Part shown: positions 41,744 through 50,928 of the stretch, in pieces
How positions within the stretch are numbered: position 1 is the stretch's first letter
Layout of the letters: every line of letters starts with the position of its first letter
From: Phascolarctobacterium sp. ET69
GTDB lineage: Bacteria > Bacillota > Negativicutes > Acidaminococcales > Acidaminococcaceae
NCBI RefSeq assembly: GCF_023336935.1
Contig: NZ_JAMBLR010000003.1
Coordinates: 248,001 to 312,000 of the forward strand
Length of the DNA stretch: 64,000 nucleotides
Reading direction: 5' to 3'
Position numbers and translations under genes: made by a program
Notes under the pieces: model-generated
What the model saw: the letters and a program-made list of their open reading frames with translations, nothing else
Databases searched by the model: none
Told to the model about the DNA's origin: nothing

Positions 41744-42598
41744 ATGAAGCCTAATGTGGATAATTTTATCGGCTGTGACAGCGATTATGCCGCTGCGAAA
41801 ATAGTGCTGTACGGCGCACCTTTCGATTCTACCACCAGCTTCCGCCCCGGGGCGCGCTTTGGCCCGGCGTCGATGCGGCACGAAAGCTTTGGACTGGAAA
41901 CTTACAGCCCTTACCAGGATGCCGATTTAACGGACTGCGCCGTGTTTGACAGCGGCGATATGGAGCTGTGCTTCGGCAGTTCGGAAGCCGCTTTGGCGGA
42001 TATTGAAGCGCGCGCGGCAGAGATTTTGGCGGACGGAAAGCTGCCGCTGCTGTTGGGCGGCGAGCACCTTGTAACGCTGGGCGCTGTGCGTGCCGCCGTA
42101 AAAAAATATCCTAACCTGCATATCATCCATTTTGATGCGCATGCCGATTTGCGCGACAATTACCTCGGCGCAAAATTAAGCCATGCCTGTGTTATCCGCC
42201 GCTGCCACGAGCTTGTGGGCGATGGGCGCATCCATCAGTTCTGCATCCGCAGCGGCGAACGCGAAGAATTTGCCTTTGCCAAAGAACATACCCAAATGCA
42301 GAAATTTACTTTTGACGGGCTGGAAGAAACCGTGGCGCAGCTTAAGGCTGACGGCACGCCCGTGTATTTTACGATAGATTTGGATTGCCTTGACCCTGCC
42401 GTTTTTGCGGGCACCGGCACGCCGGAAGCTGGCGGCGTAAGTTTTGTACAGCTGTTGGCTGCACTGCGCTGCGTGTGTACGGCCAACGTAATCGGCGCGG
42501 ACGTAAACGAGCTGGCACCGATGCTGGACGCCAGCGGCGTATCGACCGCTACGGCCTGCAAAGTTTTGAGGGAATTGCTTTTAGCATTGCATAAATAA
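41744..42598 (+). CDS. speB: Agmatinase
   Basis: A 284-residue ureohydrolase that converts agmatine to putrescine and urea. Mn2+ ligand motifs are LLGGEHLV, HFDAHADLRD and TIDLDCLDPA. The gene is 3 bases after speE, and together with SpeA it gives the arginine-to-putrescine route. Confidence 0.94.
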   Translation: MKPNVDNFIGCDSDYAAAKIVLYGAPFDSTTSFRPGARFGPASMRHESFGLETYSPYQDADLTDCAVFDSGDMELCFGSSEAALADIEARAAEILADGKLPLLLGGEHLVTLGAVRAAVKKYPNLHIIHFDAHADLRDNYLGAKLSHACVIRRCHELVGDGRIHQFCIRSGEREEFAFAKEHTQMQKFTFDGLEETVAQLKADGTPVYFTIDLDCLDPAVFAGTGTPEAGGVSFVQLLAALRCVCTANVIGADVNELAPMLDASGVSTATACKVLRELLLALHK

Positions 42599-42619
42599 AA
42601 TTTAAAGGAGAGTTGTAAA

Positions 42620-43879
42620 ATGAGTAAAGTTCTTGTTATCGGTTGCGGCGGCGTTGCTACCGTTGCCATCCACAAATGCTGCCAGGTGAGCGAAATTTTT
42701 ACGGAGCTGTGCATTGCCAGCCGTACCAAAGCCAAATGCGATAAGCTCGCGGCAGAACTGCAAGGCAAAACCGCCACCAAAATTACCACAGCGCAGGTGG
42801 ATGCCGACGATGTTGAACAGCTGAAAGCGCTGATTAATGAATACAAACCCGACCTTGTAATGAACATTGCCTTGCCGTACCAGGATTTAACGGTTATGGA
42901 TGCATGCCTAGCCTGCGGCGTAAATTATATGGATACCGCCAACTACGAACCGGAAAACACCGATGACCCCGAATGGCGCGCCGTTTACGAAAAACGCTGC
43001 AAAGAAGCAGGCTTCAGCGCCTATTTTGATTACAGCTGGCAATGGGCATACCGCAAAAAATTTGAAGAAGCGGGCCTTACCGCGCTGTTGGGCTGCGGTT
43101 TTGACCCGGGCGTAACGCAGGCTTACTGCGCTTATGCCAAAAAACACGAGTTCGACACCATCGATACTATTGATATTTTGGACTGCAACGGCGGCGACCA
43201 CGGTTATGCCTTCGCCACCAACTTCAACCCCGAGGTTAACCTGCGCGAAGTATCTGCCCCTGGCAGCTATTGGGAAAACGGCAAATGGGTAGAAATTCCT
43301 GCTATGAGCATTAAGCGCGAATATGATTTTGACCAGGTTGGGCATAAGGATATGTACCTTCTGCACCACGAAGAAATTGAAAGCCTGGCGCTGAACATTC
43401 CCGAAGTAAAACGCATCCGCTTCTTTATGACCTTTGGGCAGAGCTACCTTGACCATATGCGCTGCCTGGAAAACGTAGGCATGCTTTCTACAACGCCGGT
43501 AATGTTTGAAGGGCACGAAATTGTGCCGATTAAATTTTTGAAAGCCCTGCTGCCCGACCCGGCAAGCCTTGGCCCTCGTACTAAGGGCAAAACCAATATC
43601 GGCTGCATTTTTACCGGCAAAAAAGACGGCAAAGATAAAACCTACTATATTTACAACGTGTGCGACCACGAAGAATGCTACAAAGAAGTCGGCAGCCAGG
43701 CAGTAAGCTACACCACCGGCGTACCTGCTATGTGCGGCGCAATGATGCTGCTGACCGGCAAATGGAACAAACCCGGCGTGTACACCGTGGAAGAGTTTGA
43801 CCCGGACCCGTTCCTGGACGCGCTGGATAAATACGGCCTGCCCAGAAGCGAAAGCTATGCCCCGGTGCTGGTAGACTGA
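42620..43879 (+). CDS. Carboxynorspermidine/carboxyspermidine dehydrogenase (saccharopine dehydrogenase family)
   Basis: A 419-residue NAD(P)H-dependent enzyme with an N-terminal Rossmann motif (VLVIGCGGVATVAIHKC) and the saccharopine-dehydrogenase fold. CANSDH couples aspartate semialdehyde with putrescine or diaminopropane to give carboxy(nor)spermidine. The assignment rests on fold plus the adjacent nspC. The substrate here should be putrescine, since the operon makes it. Confidence 0.9.
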   Translation: MSKVLVIGCGGVATVAIHKCCQVSEIFTELCIASRTKAKCDKLAAELQGKTATKITTAQVDADDVEQLKALINEYKPDLVMNIALPYQDLTVMDACLACGVNYMDTANYEPENTDDPEWRAVYEKRCKEAGFSAYFDYSWQWAYRKKFEEAGLTALLGCGFDPGVTQAYCAYAKKHEFDTIDTIDILDCNGGDHGYAFATNFNPEVNLREVSAPGSYWENGKWVEIPAMSIKREYDFDQVGHKDMYLLHHEEIESLALNIPEVKRIRFFMTFGQSYLDHMRCLENVGMLSTTPVMFEGHEIVPIKFLKALLPDPASLGPRTKGKTNIGCIFTGKKDGKDKTYYIYNVCDHEECYKEVGSQAVSYTTGVPAMCGAMMLLTGKWNKPGVYTVEEFDPDPFLDALDKYGLPRSESYAPVLVD

Positions 43880-45090
43880 TGGGCGTTTTAACTAAAGACA
43901 GCCGCCCGCAGTTTGCCGGGCTGCGCGGTAAGCTGCCGCAGGAAGTTTTTGGCAGCCTGCCCACGCCCTGTTATATTTTGGACGAAGTGATGCTGAAGCA
44001 CAACGGCGAAATTTTGGCGGGCGTGGCGGCGCGTACGGGCTGTAAAATTTTGCTGGCGCAGAAGGCGTTCAGCAACTACGATTTATACCCGGTGCTTGCG
44101 TCTTACCTTGCCGGTACGGAAGCCAGTGGTTTGTACGAGGCACGCCTTGGCGCGGAAGAAATGCCCGGCAAGGAAGTACACGTTTTTTGCGACGCTTACC
44201 GTGAGGACGAGTTTTACGAACTGTTAAAATACGCGGGGCATATCGTGTTTAATTCTCCGCGCCAGCTGGCAAAATACGGCGCCGCTGCCAAACAGGCGGG
44301 CAAAAGCGTGGGCCTGCGCATTAACCCGGAATGCTCTACGCAGGAAGGGCACGCCATTTACGACCCCTGCGCTCCCGGCAGCCGCATGGGCACCACCCGC
44401 GCGCAGTGGGATGAGCAAATGACGCCGGAGCTTGCGGCGATGCTGGATGGCTTGCATTTCCACACGCTGTGCGAGCAGGATGCCGGTGACTTGGAAATAA
44501 CTTTACAAGCCGTTGAACAGCGTTTCGGCGATGTGCTGCCCAAAATGCAGTGGCTTAATTTTGGCGGCGGGCACCATATTACCCGCCCCGGTTATAACAT
44601 CAGCCTGCTGGAACGATGCATTAATTATGCGCAGCAAAAATGGGGTGTAACCGTGTACTTGGAACCTGGCGAAGCCTGCGCTTTAAACGCCGGTTACTTG
44701 GCAACGCGCGTACTGGATATAATCAAAAACGGCAGCACCAATATCGCGATACTTGATACCAGTGCTGCCTGCCACATGCCCGATGTTTTAGAAATGCCCT
44801 ACCGTCCGCCGCTGTACGGCGCAGGCGACGCCGCAGAAAAAAGTTATACCTGCCGTTTGGGCAGCCAAACCTGCCTTGCGGGAGATGTTATCGGCGATTA
44901 CAGCTTTGACGCGCCGCTTGGCGAAGGCGATATGCTTTTGTTTGGCGATATGGCAATTTACACTACCTGCAAAAACAATACCTTTAACGGCATGCCGCTG
45001 CCTGCCATTTATTCATATACGGCATCAGGGCAGCTTAAGCTGATTAAAAAATTTAACTATAACGATTTTAAAAACCGCTTGGGCAGATAA
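43879..45090 (+). CDS. nspC: Carboxynorspermidine decarboxylase
   Basis: A 403-residue fold-III PLP decarboxylase (alanine racemase-like barrel) with the lysine in KILLAQKAFSNYD, the Gly-rich phosphate site LNFGGGHHITRPGY, EPGEACAL, and C-terminal ETAYY-type CLAGDVIGDYSF. It decarboxylates carboxy(nor)spermidine to (nor)spermidine. It overlaps the previous gene by one base, and a terminator follows, closing the five-gene operon. Confidence 0.93.
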   Translation: MGVLTKDSRPQFAGLRGKLPQEVFGSLPTPCYILDEVMLKHNGEILAGVAARTGCKILLAQKAFSNYDLYPVLASYLAGTEASGLYEARLGAEEMPGKEVHVFCDAYREDEFYELLKYAGHIVFNSPRQLAKYGAAAKQAGKSVGLRINPECSTQEGHAIYDPCAPGSRMGTTRAQWDEQMTPELAAMLDGLHFHTLCEQDAGDLEITLQAVEQRFGDVLPKMQWLNFGGGHHITRPGYNISLLERCINYAQQKWGVTVYLEPGEACALNAGYLATRVLDIIKNGSTNIAILDTSAACHMPDVLEMPYRPPLYGAGDAAEKSYTCRLGSQTCLAGDVIGDYSFDAPLGEGDMLLFGDMAIYTTCKNNTFNGMPLPAIYSYTASGQLKLIKKFNYNDFKNRLGR

Positions 45091-45108
45091 TTGAATAACG
45101 GCAAAAGA

Positions 45109-45141
45109 AAACCTCCGCAAAAATTTTCTGCGGAGGTTTTT
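45109..45141 (+). terminator. Terminator of the spermidine operon
   Basis: AAACCTCCGCA/TGCGGAGGTTT stem with an AAAATTTTC loop, then TTTGCG. Confidence 0.85.
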
Positions 45142-45437
45142 GCGTACCGGCATTTTTAAACGGCTGTGGTAAAATGCTGCGGCCTAATAAAAAAAGCTGC
45201 GCTCCGGCGGCATTTTAACGTAAAGAGAAACAGCGCTTGCAGGGGATTAGTGCAAGCGCCGCTCTCTAGGAAAGCTGTTTATGATGAATTTGATGGGAAG
45301 GGTTTAGCAAGTTCTCACTTGCTATGGCTTTATTATACAAAATATATTTGACATAAAAAGGGCAAGAATTTGAACAGTTTGTGAACATATAAAAATTTTT
45401 AATCATTCGTCATTTATAATAAGTTTAATATTTTTTA
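45142..45437. other. Intergenic region, about 300 bases
   Basis: No credible gene. It contains a hairpin GCGCTTGCA/TGCAAGCGC (45233-45261) of unknown use, and its last 80 bases are AT-rich. The short ORF at 45166-45351 has no ribosome-binding site. Confidence 0.6.
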
Positions 45438-46241
45438 TTATTTTTTTGATGCAGTTTTGGAAGCGGCTGTTTGCTTTTTATCCTTTACGCCGCAGTAAAT
45501 AAAGGCGGCAAGCGCAATTAAAAAGAATATCAAGCTTGTTGCCTGCGCCGATTTTAAGCCGAACAGGAACGGTTCCACGTAGTCGCCGCGCAGCATTTCC
45601 AGCCCAAAGCGCACGGCGGAATACAGCATAACATACAGGCACATAACCTGCCCTCTGGCGTGGCCGCAGGCGCGGAAGATTAATAAAAGGGCAAAAATGA
45701 CAACGTCCAGCTGGCCTTCCCAAACTTCCGCAGGCCAAAGCGGCTGGCTGCCGTAGGTTTTGTGTGCCAGCGTGCCAACGGGGTACAAAATGCCGAAGTT
45801 GCCGCCGGTAGGGGTGCCGAAGGCATCGCCGTTCAGCAGGTTTGCCATGCGCCCAACCGCCTGCCCTATAAGAATGGAGGGCGTAACGATATCGGCAAAG
45901 GCAACCCAGTCGATATTACGGCGCTTGCAGTACCAAATGCCGGTAAGCACGCCTGCAATAATGCCGCCCTGCACTGCCATGCCGCCCTGCCATACAAAGG
46001 GAATTTCCAGCAGGTGGTGCTGGTAGTAATCCCAGTCGAAAAAAAACACATCCCACAGGCGCGCGCCGATAAGTCCGGCAAAGCCGCCGTAAATGCCGAT
46101 ATCAAGAACGTGCTGGTGCCAGCGTCCGTCCTGCTTGGCTAAAAAGTAGGCCACGCCCGTTGCCAGAAAAATGCTCATACATAAAACAAGCCCGTACATA
46201 CGGATTGGGAAATCGCCGATGTAAAAAAGATATTGATGCAT
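45438..46241 (-). CDS. lgt: Prolipoprotein diacylglyceryl transferase
   Basis: Lgt attaches diacylglycerol to the lipobox cysteine of prolipoproteins. The 267-residue, seven-helix protein has the signature GQAVGRMANLLNGDAFG (about residues 128-144) and the N-terminal YIGDFPIRMYGLVLCMS. The C-terminal tail is Lys/Ser/Ala-rich. GGAGG precedes the ATG. Several lipoproteins in the window are its potential substrates. Confidence 0.95.
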   Translation of the reverse strand: MHQYLFYIGDFPIRMYGLVLCMSIFLATGVAYFLAKQDGRWHQHVLDIGIYGGFAGLIGARLWDVFFFDWDYYQHHLLEIPFVWQGGMAVQGGIIAGVLTGIWYCKRRNIDWVAFADIVTPSILIGQAVGRMANLLNGDAFGTPTGGNFGILYPVGTLAHKTYGSQPLWPAEVWEGQLDVVIFALLLIFRACGHARGQVMCLYVMLYSAVRFGLEMLRGDYVEPFLFGLKSAQATSLIFFLIALAAFIYCGVKDKKQTAASKTASKK

Positions 46242-46330
46242 AGTTACCTCCTGCTTATAATAAAAGCGTTGTTATTATTGTAGCACATGTATAAATAAAT
46301 GGCTATGGAGAAATTCCTACAAAAAAAGTA

Positions 46331-46359
46331 TGGAATTAATTTAGAAGCTGTGTTATAAT
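46331..46359 (+). promoter_or_regulatory. Promoter of the sufC-sufB-like operon
   Basis: TGGAAT (46331) and TATAAT (46354) at 17-base spacing, 45 bases before the GTG start. Confidence 0.65.
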
Positions 46360-46403
46360 GATAACGCAATCAAAGCAAATCCTGAAGAAAGAAGGTAAAT
46401 TAA

Positions 46404-47207
46404 GTGTTAAAAATAGAGCATTTGTCCGTGGCTGTACGCGGGCGTAAAATACTTAACGATATTAATTTGCATATTAAACCCGGCGAAGTCCATGTGCTGT
46501 TCGGGCCTAACGGCACCGGCAAATCCACCCTTATAGGTGCGATTATGGGCTTTAACCGTTACGAAATTTTAGAAGGTAAAATTTATTTTAAAGGGCAGGA
46601 CATTACAGATATGAGCTGCGACGAAAGGGCAAGGCTCGGCGTTGGCGTAATGATTCAGCGCCCGCCGACGATTCGCGGGCTTTCGCTGCGCAAAATGGTG
46701 GAAATTTGCGGCGCAACCAGTGAAGAAGCCGAAACAATGGCTAAATGGATGGGGCTGGATAATTTCCTCGACCGCAGCGTTAACGACGGCTTCAGCGGCG
46801 GTGAGTTAAAACGCTGCGAGCTTTTGCAGCTGATGGCGCAGAACCCCGACCTGCTTTTGCTGGATGAACCGGAAAGCGGCGTTGACCTGGAAAACATTGC
46901 CCTTGTCGGCAAAGCCGTAAACTATATTCTGCATACCGAACCGTGCGGCGGCGCGGGCTGCGATAAGCCGTGCTGCATTAAAAACCAGGGCTGGGAAAAC
47001 TGCAATCCGCTGGAAAGCAAACGCAGCGGGCTGATTATTACCCATTCCGGCCATATTTTAAAATATGTGCCTGCCAGCCATGCGCATATTCTTTATGAAG
47101 GAAAAATGACCTGTGCCTGCGGTGACCCGCTGGACGTACTGAACTGCATTGGGCAGGCAGGTTATGAAACCTGTGTGAAACGCGGCAAATGCGAGGTGAA
47201 AAAATAA
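46404..47207 (+). CDS. SufC-like Fe-S assembly ATPase with cysteine-rich insertion
   Basis: A 267-residue SufC-family ATPase: Walker A GPNGTGKST, signature FSGGELKR, Walker B LLLLDEPESGVDL. Between the D-loop and the H-loop (THSGH) is a cysteine-rich insertion, CGGAGCDKPCC followed by a further Cys (about residues 181-201). The C-terminal segment adds five more Cys (CACG...CIG...CVKRGKC). This resembles the compact two-component Fe-S systems (SmsCB/SufCB) of archaea and Clostridia rather than the E. coli SufBCD set. GTG start at 46404. Confidence 0.88.
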   Translation: MLKIEHLSVAVRGRKILNDINLHIKPGEVHVLFGPNGTGKSTLIGAIMGFNRYEILEGKIYFKGQDITDMSCDERARLGVGVMIQRPPTIRGLSLRKMVEICGATSEEAETMAKWMGLDNFLDRSVNDGFSGGELKRCELLQLMAQNPDLLLLDEPESGVDLENIALVGKAVNYILHTEPCGGAGCDKPCCIKNQGWENCNPLESKRSGLIITHSGHILKYVPASHAHILYEGKMTCACGDPLDVLNCIGQAGYETCVKRGKCEVKK

Positions 47208-48427
47208 TGGATAATAAAAAACTTACTGCTGCACTTGAGAAAAAAGCCGTTTACGGCAATGACATAGATTTAAACTCTTACAGCGACAGCGATAAGGGCA
47301 GCCTTAAAAGCGTGGATGACCTTTCGGAAGCAACGCGCGGGCGCCTGGAATACGTTGGCATTGAAACCGGCGCGGCGGAAGAAGAAAGCCGCAGCGCTTC
47401 GTTTGTGCAGCTTGATAACAATGCTGTGGAAATTAAAGTAAAAAAACAAACTCCGCTGGAACTGATGAGCACCGGCAAAGCTGCCGAAAAATATCCGGAG
47501 CTGGTGGAAAAATACTGGTGGAAGGCTGTGCAGCCCGATACCGATAAATATACAGCAAGAACCGCCCTTGAAAAAGAGCAGGGTTATTTTATACGTGTAA
47601 AGGCGGGCGAAAAAATTACCACGCCGCTGCAGGCCTGCATGTGCATCAGCCATGACCAGCAGCTGCAGCATGTACACAATGTTATTATTGTTGAGGACGG
47701 CGCGGAACTGAGCATTATTTCCGGCTGTACTTCGGCACATGAAGTTGAAAACGGCATGCATATCGGCATCAGCGAAATGTATATCGGCAAAAACGCCAAG
47801 CTGAGCTTTACCATGATTCACAGCTGGGGCGAGAACGTTGTGGTGCGCCCGCGTACTGTTGCCATGGTGGAAGAAGGCGGCCAGTATATCTCCAACTATG
47901 TTTTAATTGAAAAAGCAAAGGATGTACAGATGTACCCGACCGTTAACTTAAACGGCAAAAATGCCGTTGCACGCCTGAACTCCATTTTGGTTGCGCCGGA
48001 AGGCTCGCACCTTGATATTGGCGGCAGGGTTGTGCTTAACGCGGACGGCTGCCGTGCCGAATCTATTACCCGCACCATTTCTACCGGCGGCGAAGTTATT
48101 AACCGCGGCTGCATGATTGGCAAGGTTGAAGGCGTGCGTGCCCATCTGGAATGCGACGGCCTGATGCTGAGCAATAAAGGTTATATTCTGGCAATTCCGG
48201 AGCTTGACGCACAGACCGGCAACGCCGAAATGAGCCACGAAGCTGCCGTTGGCCGCATTAACCCCGAAGAAATTGAGTACCTTATGGCGCGCGGCATGAG
48301 CGAGGACGATGCTACGGCAACCATTGTGCGCGGCTTCCTGAACGTTAATATTGAAGGCCTGCCCGACAGCCTTGCCAAAAAAATTCATACAACACTGGAC
48401 AGCTTTAAATATAACAAAGGAATGTAA
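47207..48427 (+). CDS. SufB/SufD-like Fe-S cluster scaffold protein
   Basis: A 406-residue SufBD-family protein with the right-handed beta-helix core: VEDGAELSIISGCTS, AKLSFTMIHSWGENV, and the C-terminal SHEAAVGRINPEEIEYLMARGMSEDDA that mediates SufC binding. ATG 47207 overlaps the SufC stop. No second SufB/D paralogue, SufS or SufU is adjacent, so a minimal SufC-SufB pair is suggested. Confidence 0.92.
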   Translation: MDNKKLTAALEKKAVYGNDIDLNSYSDSDKGSLKSVDDLSEATRGRLEYVGIETGAAEEESRSASFVQLDNNAVEIKVKKQTPLELMSTGKAAEKYPELVEKYWWKAVQPDTDKYTARTALEKEQGYFIRVKAGEKITTPLQACMCISHDQQLQHVHNVIIVEDGAELSIISGCTSAHEVENGMHIGISEMYIGKNAKLSFTMIHSWGENVVVRPRTVAMVEEGGQYISNYVLIEKAKDVQMYPTVNLNGKNAVARLNSILVAPEGSHLDIGGRVVLNADGCRAESITRTISTGGEVINRGCMIGKVEGVRAHLECDGLMLSNKGYILAIPELDAQTGNAEMSHEAAVGRINPEEIEYLMARGMSEDDATATIVRGFLNVNIEGLPDSLAKKIHTTLDSFKYNKGM

Positions 48428-48487
48428 CAATACTTACAATAAAAACTATTGTCCTTCTGGCGTGTAAGTGTTATAATTTATTTAAGC

Positions 48488-48526
48488 AAAGAGGCTTGCG
48501 TTTTAATGCGCAGGCCTCTTTTTTAT
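48488..48526 (+). terminator. Terminator between the suf-like operon and the DASS gene
   Basis: AAAGAGGC/GCCTCTTT stem extended by TTGCG/TGCGC pairing, then a T-run. Confidence 0.85.
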
Positions 48527-48556
48527 TTTAATTTTTGTTTGAGGGGATGTGTTTTT

Positions 48557-50044
48557 ATGAGAAAGGAAACTGCTTTAAAACAGGCTCAGCCGGGTTTTAT
48601 AAAACGCTTTGGGTTTTATATTGCGCTTGCTGTTCTGGCTGTTATTGTGCTTCTTCCCACGCCGGAAGGCCTGTCTGTAGCAGGGCACAGGATGATTGGG
48701 GTTATGGTGTTTTCTGTAATTGTGTGGGCAACAACGGCTATTTCGTACCCTGTAAGCGCGGGCGTGATAATGGTTTTAATTGCCCTTCTGGTTGGGTTTG
48801 CGCCTAACGAGGCAACCGGCAGGCTGTATGGCACAAGTGCCGGGCTCGGCATGGCGCTGAAAGGGTTTTCGTCAACGGCCTTCTGCCTTGTGGCGGCGGC
48901 TATGTTTCTGGCGGCGGCCATGACCAAAACCGGGCTTGATAAACGTATTGCCCTGATGATACTTTCCAAAGTAGGGGCCAAAGCAAACCGCGTTTTGCTG
49001 GGCGTTATTTTGTGCGGCTTTATTTTAAGCTTTTTTGTGCCGAGCACAACGGCGCGCGTTGCCTGCCTTGTCCCCATTGTTATGGGAATGATTAAAGCCT
49101 TCGGTGTACCGCTGAAAAGCCGTTTTGCAGGCATGTTGATGATTACCGTGGCGCAGGTTGACAGCGTATGGAATGTAGGCATAAAAACCGCGGCGGCGCA
49201 GAACATGGTTGCTGTAAACTTCATCAGCCAGACGCTTGGCGTTGATATTTCGTGGCTGGACTGGTTTATTGCCGCTGCCCCGTTTGCCGTGCTGATGTCG
49301 GCCGCGCTTTATAAGCTGATGCTGCACATTATGCCGCCTGAAATTGATGAAATTGCCGGCGGGCAGGCTACGGTAACACGCCTGCTGAAAGAAATGGGAA
49401 AAATAAGCGCCGATGAATTAAAGCTTTTGGTAATTTCGCTGTGTTTGCTGTTCTTCTGGACTACTGAAAAAGTTTTGCACAGCATAGATACTTCTACCAG
49501 TACCATGGTGGCGATAACACTTTTAATGCTGCCAAAAATCGGCGTAATGCACTGGAACGAAACCGTAAATAAAATTAACTGGGGCACGGTTGTGCTGTTT
49601 GGCGTGGGCATTTCGCTCGGCAGCGCGCTGCTTTCCACAAAAGCTGCAACCTGGCTTGCCAACCAGATAGTTTCTATCTTTGCGCTGGAAAGTTCTACCA
49701 CTTTAATGGTGCTGGCTATAATGACCGTTTTTCTTATCGTCATCCACATGGGCTTTGCCAGTGCCACCGGCCTTGCATCGGCCATTATACCGATAATAAT
49801 TTCCGTACTGCAGCAGCTTAAAACGCCGGGCGTTAACGTAGTAGGCATGACGATGATTTTGCAGTACGTTGTAAGCTTCGGCTTTATACTGCCTGTAAAT
49901 GCACCGCAGAACATGATTGCTTACGGCACCGATACTTTTGAAGTTAACGACTTTGTAAAATCGGGCATACCGCTTACGCTTATAGCTTTTGCGCTGATAA
50001 TGCTTTTAGGCGCGACATACTGGAAATGGATGGGTTTGGTGTAA
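48557..50044 (+). CDS. DASS-family (SLC13) sodium:anion symporter
   Basis: A 495-residue transporter with about 12 helices of the divalent anion:Na+ symporter family, importing dicarboxylates or inorganic anions. The family motif lies at FILPVNAPQNMIAYGT near the C-terminus, and SFFVPSTTARVACLVPI is the first substrate motif (SNT-like). The ATG at 48557 has GAGGGG upstream; a longer frame would read through the terminator. Malate/succinate-type substrate is plausible but not shown. Confidence 0.9.
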   Translation: MRKETALKQAQPGFIKRFGFYIALAVLAVIVLLPTPEGLSVAGHRMIGVMVFSVIVWATTAISYPVSAGVIMVLIALLVGFAPNEATGRLYGTSAGLGMALKGFSSTAFCLVAAAMFLAAAMTKTGLDKRIALMILSKVGAKANRVLLGVILCGFILSFFVPSTTARVACLVPIVMGMIKAFGVPLKSRFAGMLMITVAQVDSVWNVGIKTAAAQNMVAVNFISQTLGVDISWLDWFIAAAPFAVLMSAALYKLMLHIMPPEIDEIAGGQATVTRLLKEMGKISADELKLLVISLCLLFFWTTEKVLHSIDTSTSTMVAITLLMLPKIGVMHWNETVNKINWGTVVLFGVGISLGSALLSTKAATWLANQIVSIFALESSTTLMVLAIMTVFLIVIHMGFASATGLASAIIPIIISVLQQLKTPGVNVVGMTMILQYVVSFGFILPVNAPQNMIAYGTDTFEVNDFVKSGIPLTLIAFALIMLLGATYWKWMGLV

Positions 50045-50090
50045 AAAGCAGCTCTGGCTACAAATTAGTTAAAACAGGATAATAAAAATA

Positions 50091-50126
50091 AAATCTCCGG
50101 TTTGGCATATTGCTTTCCGGAGATTT
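50091..50126. terminator. Bidirectional terminator between DASS gene and fic
   Basis: AAATCTCCGG/CCGGAGATTT stem; serves the two convergent genes. Confidence 0.85.
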
Positions 50127-50129
50127 TGT

Positions 50130-50741
50130 TTATTTATTTAAGTTTTCAGTTTTATAAGTATTATAACCTTCGTAGTTATAGCTGGCGTCGATACCTTTCA
50201 TATAAACGTCTCGGTCATTAATTTTATCAGTCAGGGCAGATTTTAACAGCAGTTTTATTTCAGTATCTTTTATGGGGCTGCGTTCCATGGCGAGCAAATA
50301 ATCTTCTTTGTCAATTTTGCTCCAGTCAATTACAAGTTGCAGCTCTGTTTTTAAAATATGGTCCAGCCATATCCGCGTGCTGCGCCCGTTGCCTTCGCGG
50401 AAGGGATGGGCAACATTCATTTCCACATATTTGGCGATAATTTCATCAAAAGTATTTTGCGGCATTTTGCTGATGCTTTCAAGTGCATCCGAAAGGTACA
50501 GCGCCGGTACAAAACGGAAGCTGCCTTTGGCAATATTTACTGTGCGTATCTGCCCTGCAAAATCGTAAATGTCTTCAAACAAAAATTTGTGAATGACTGC
50601 AAGCGCAGAAAAGGTGCCTGCTTCAAGGCCGTTTAAAAAGCCGGTTTCAAAAAGCAGCAGTGCCTTGCGTTTGGTAATTTTTTCTTCTTCGTTTGCAAGC
50701 TGCAAGGAATTGGAAATGCCAAGTTTATTATCAAGAGTCAT
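50130..50741 (-). CDS. fic: Fic-domain protein adenylyltransferase, class III
   Basis: A 203-residue Fic protein with the canonical active site HPFREGNGRSTR (about residues 108-119). The C-terminus carries the inhibitory-helix motif SYNYEGY, as in Neisseria-type class III Fic proteins, so it is predicted to be self-inhibited and not need an antitoxin. The target is unknown. ATG 50741 fits an ACGGAGAA site. A probable promoter on the minus strand is TTTACT (50801-50796) and TATAAT (50777-50772), 18 bases apart. Confidence 0.9.
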   Translation of the reverse strand: MTLDNKLGISNSLQLANEEEKITKRKALLLFETGFLNGLEAGTFSALAVIHKFLFEDIYDFAGQIRTVNIAKGSFRFVPALYLSDALESISKMPQNTFDEIIAKYVEMNVAHPFREGNGRSTRIWLDHILKTELQLVIDWSKIDKEDYLLAMERSPIKDTEIKLLLKSALTDKINDRDVYMKGIDASYNYEGYNTYKTENLNK

Positions 50742-50928
50742 TGTAGTTCTCCGTAGTTTATTTTTGTTTCTATTATAAAACGGCGTACGGCTAAAAGTAA
50801 ATAAAAATTGCAGCTGATAATAAGCAGCACGGAAAAGTAAAGTCACAAATTTTTCACAAATAAAAACAGAATTTGTGGGAAAACTTTCTGCACCGGCGAA
50901 TATCAATTACCCGGAAAGGGGTGCAGCG

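Noticed and set aside
45166-45351. 61-codon ORF after the spermidine operon
   Set aside because: Overlaps a hairpin, lacks a ribosome-binding site and has unlike codon use.
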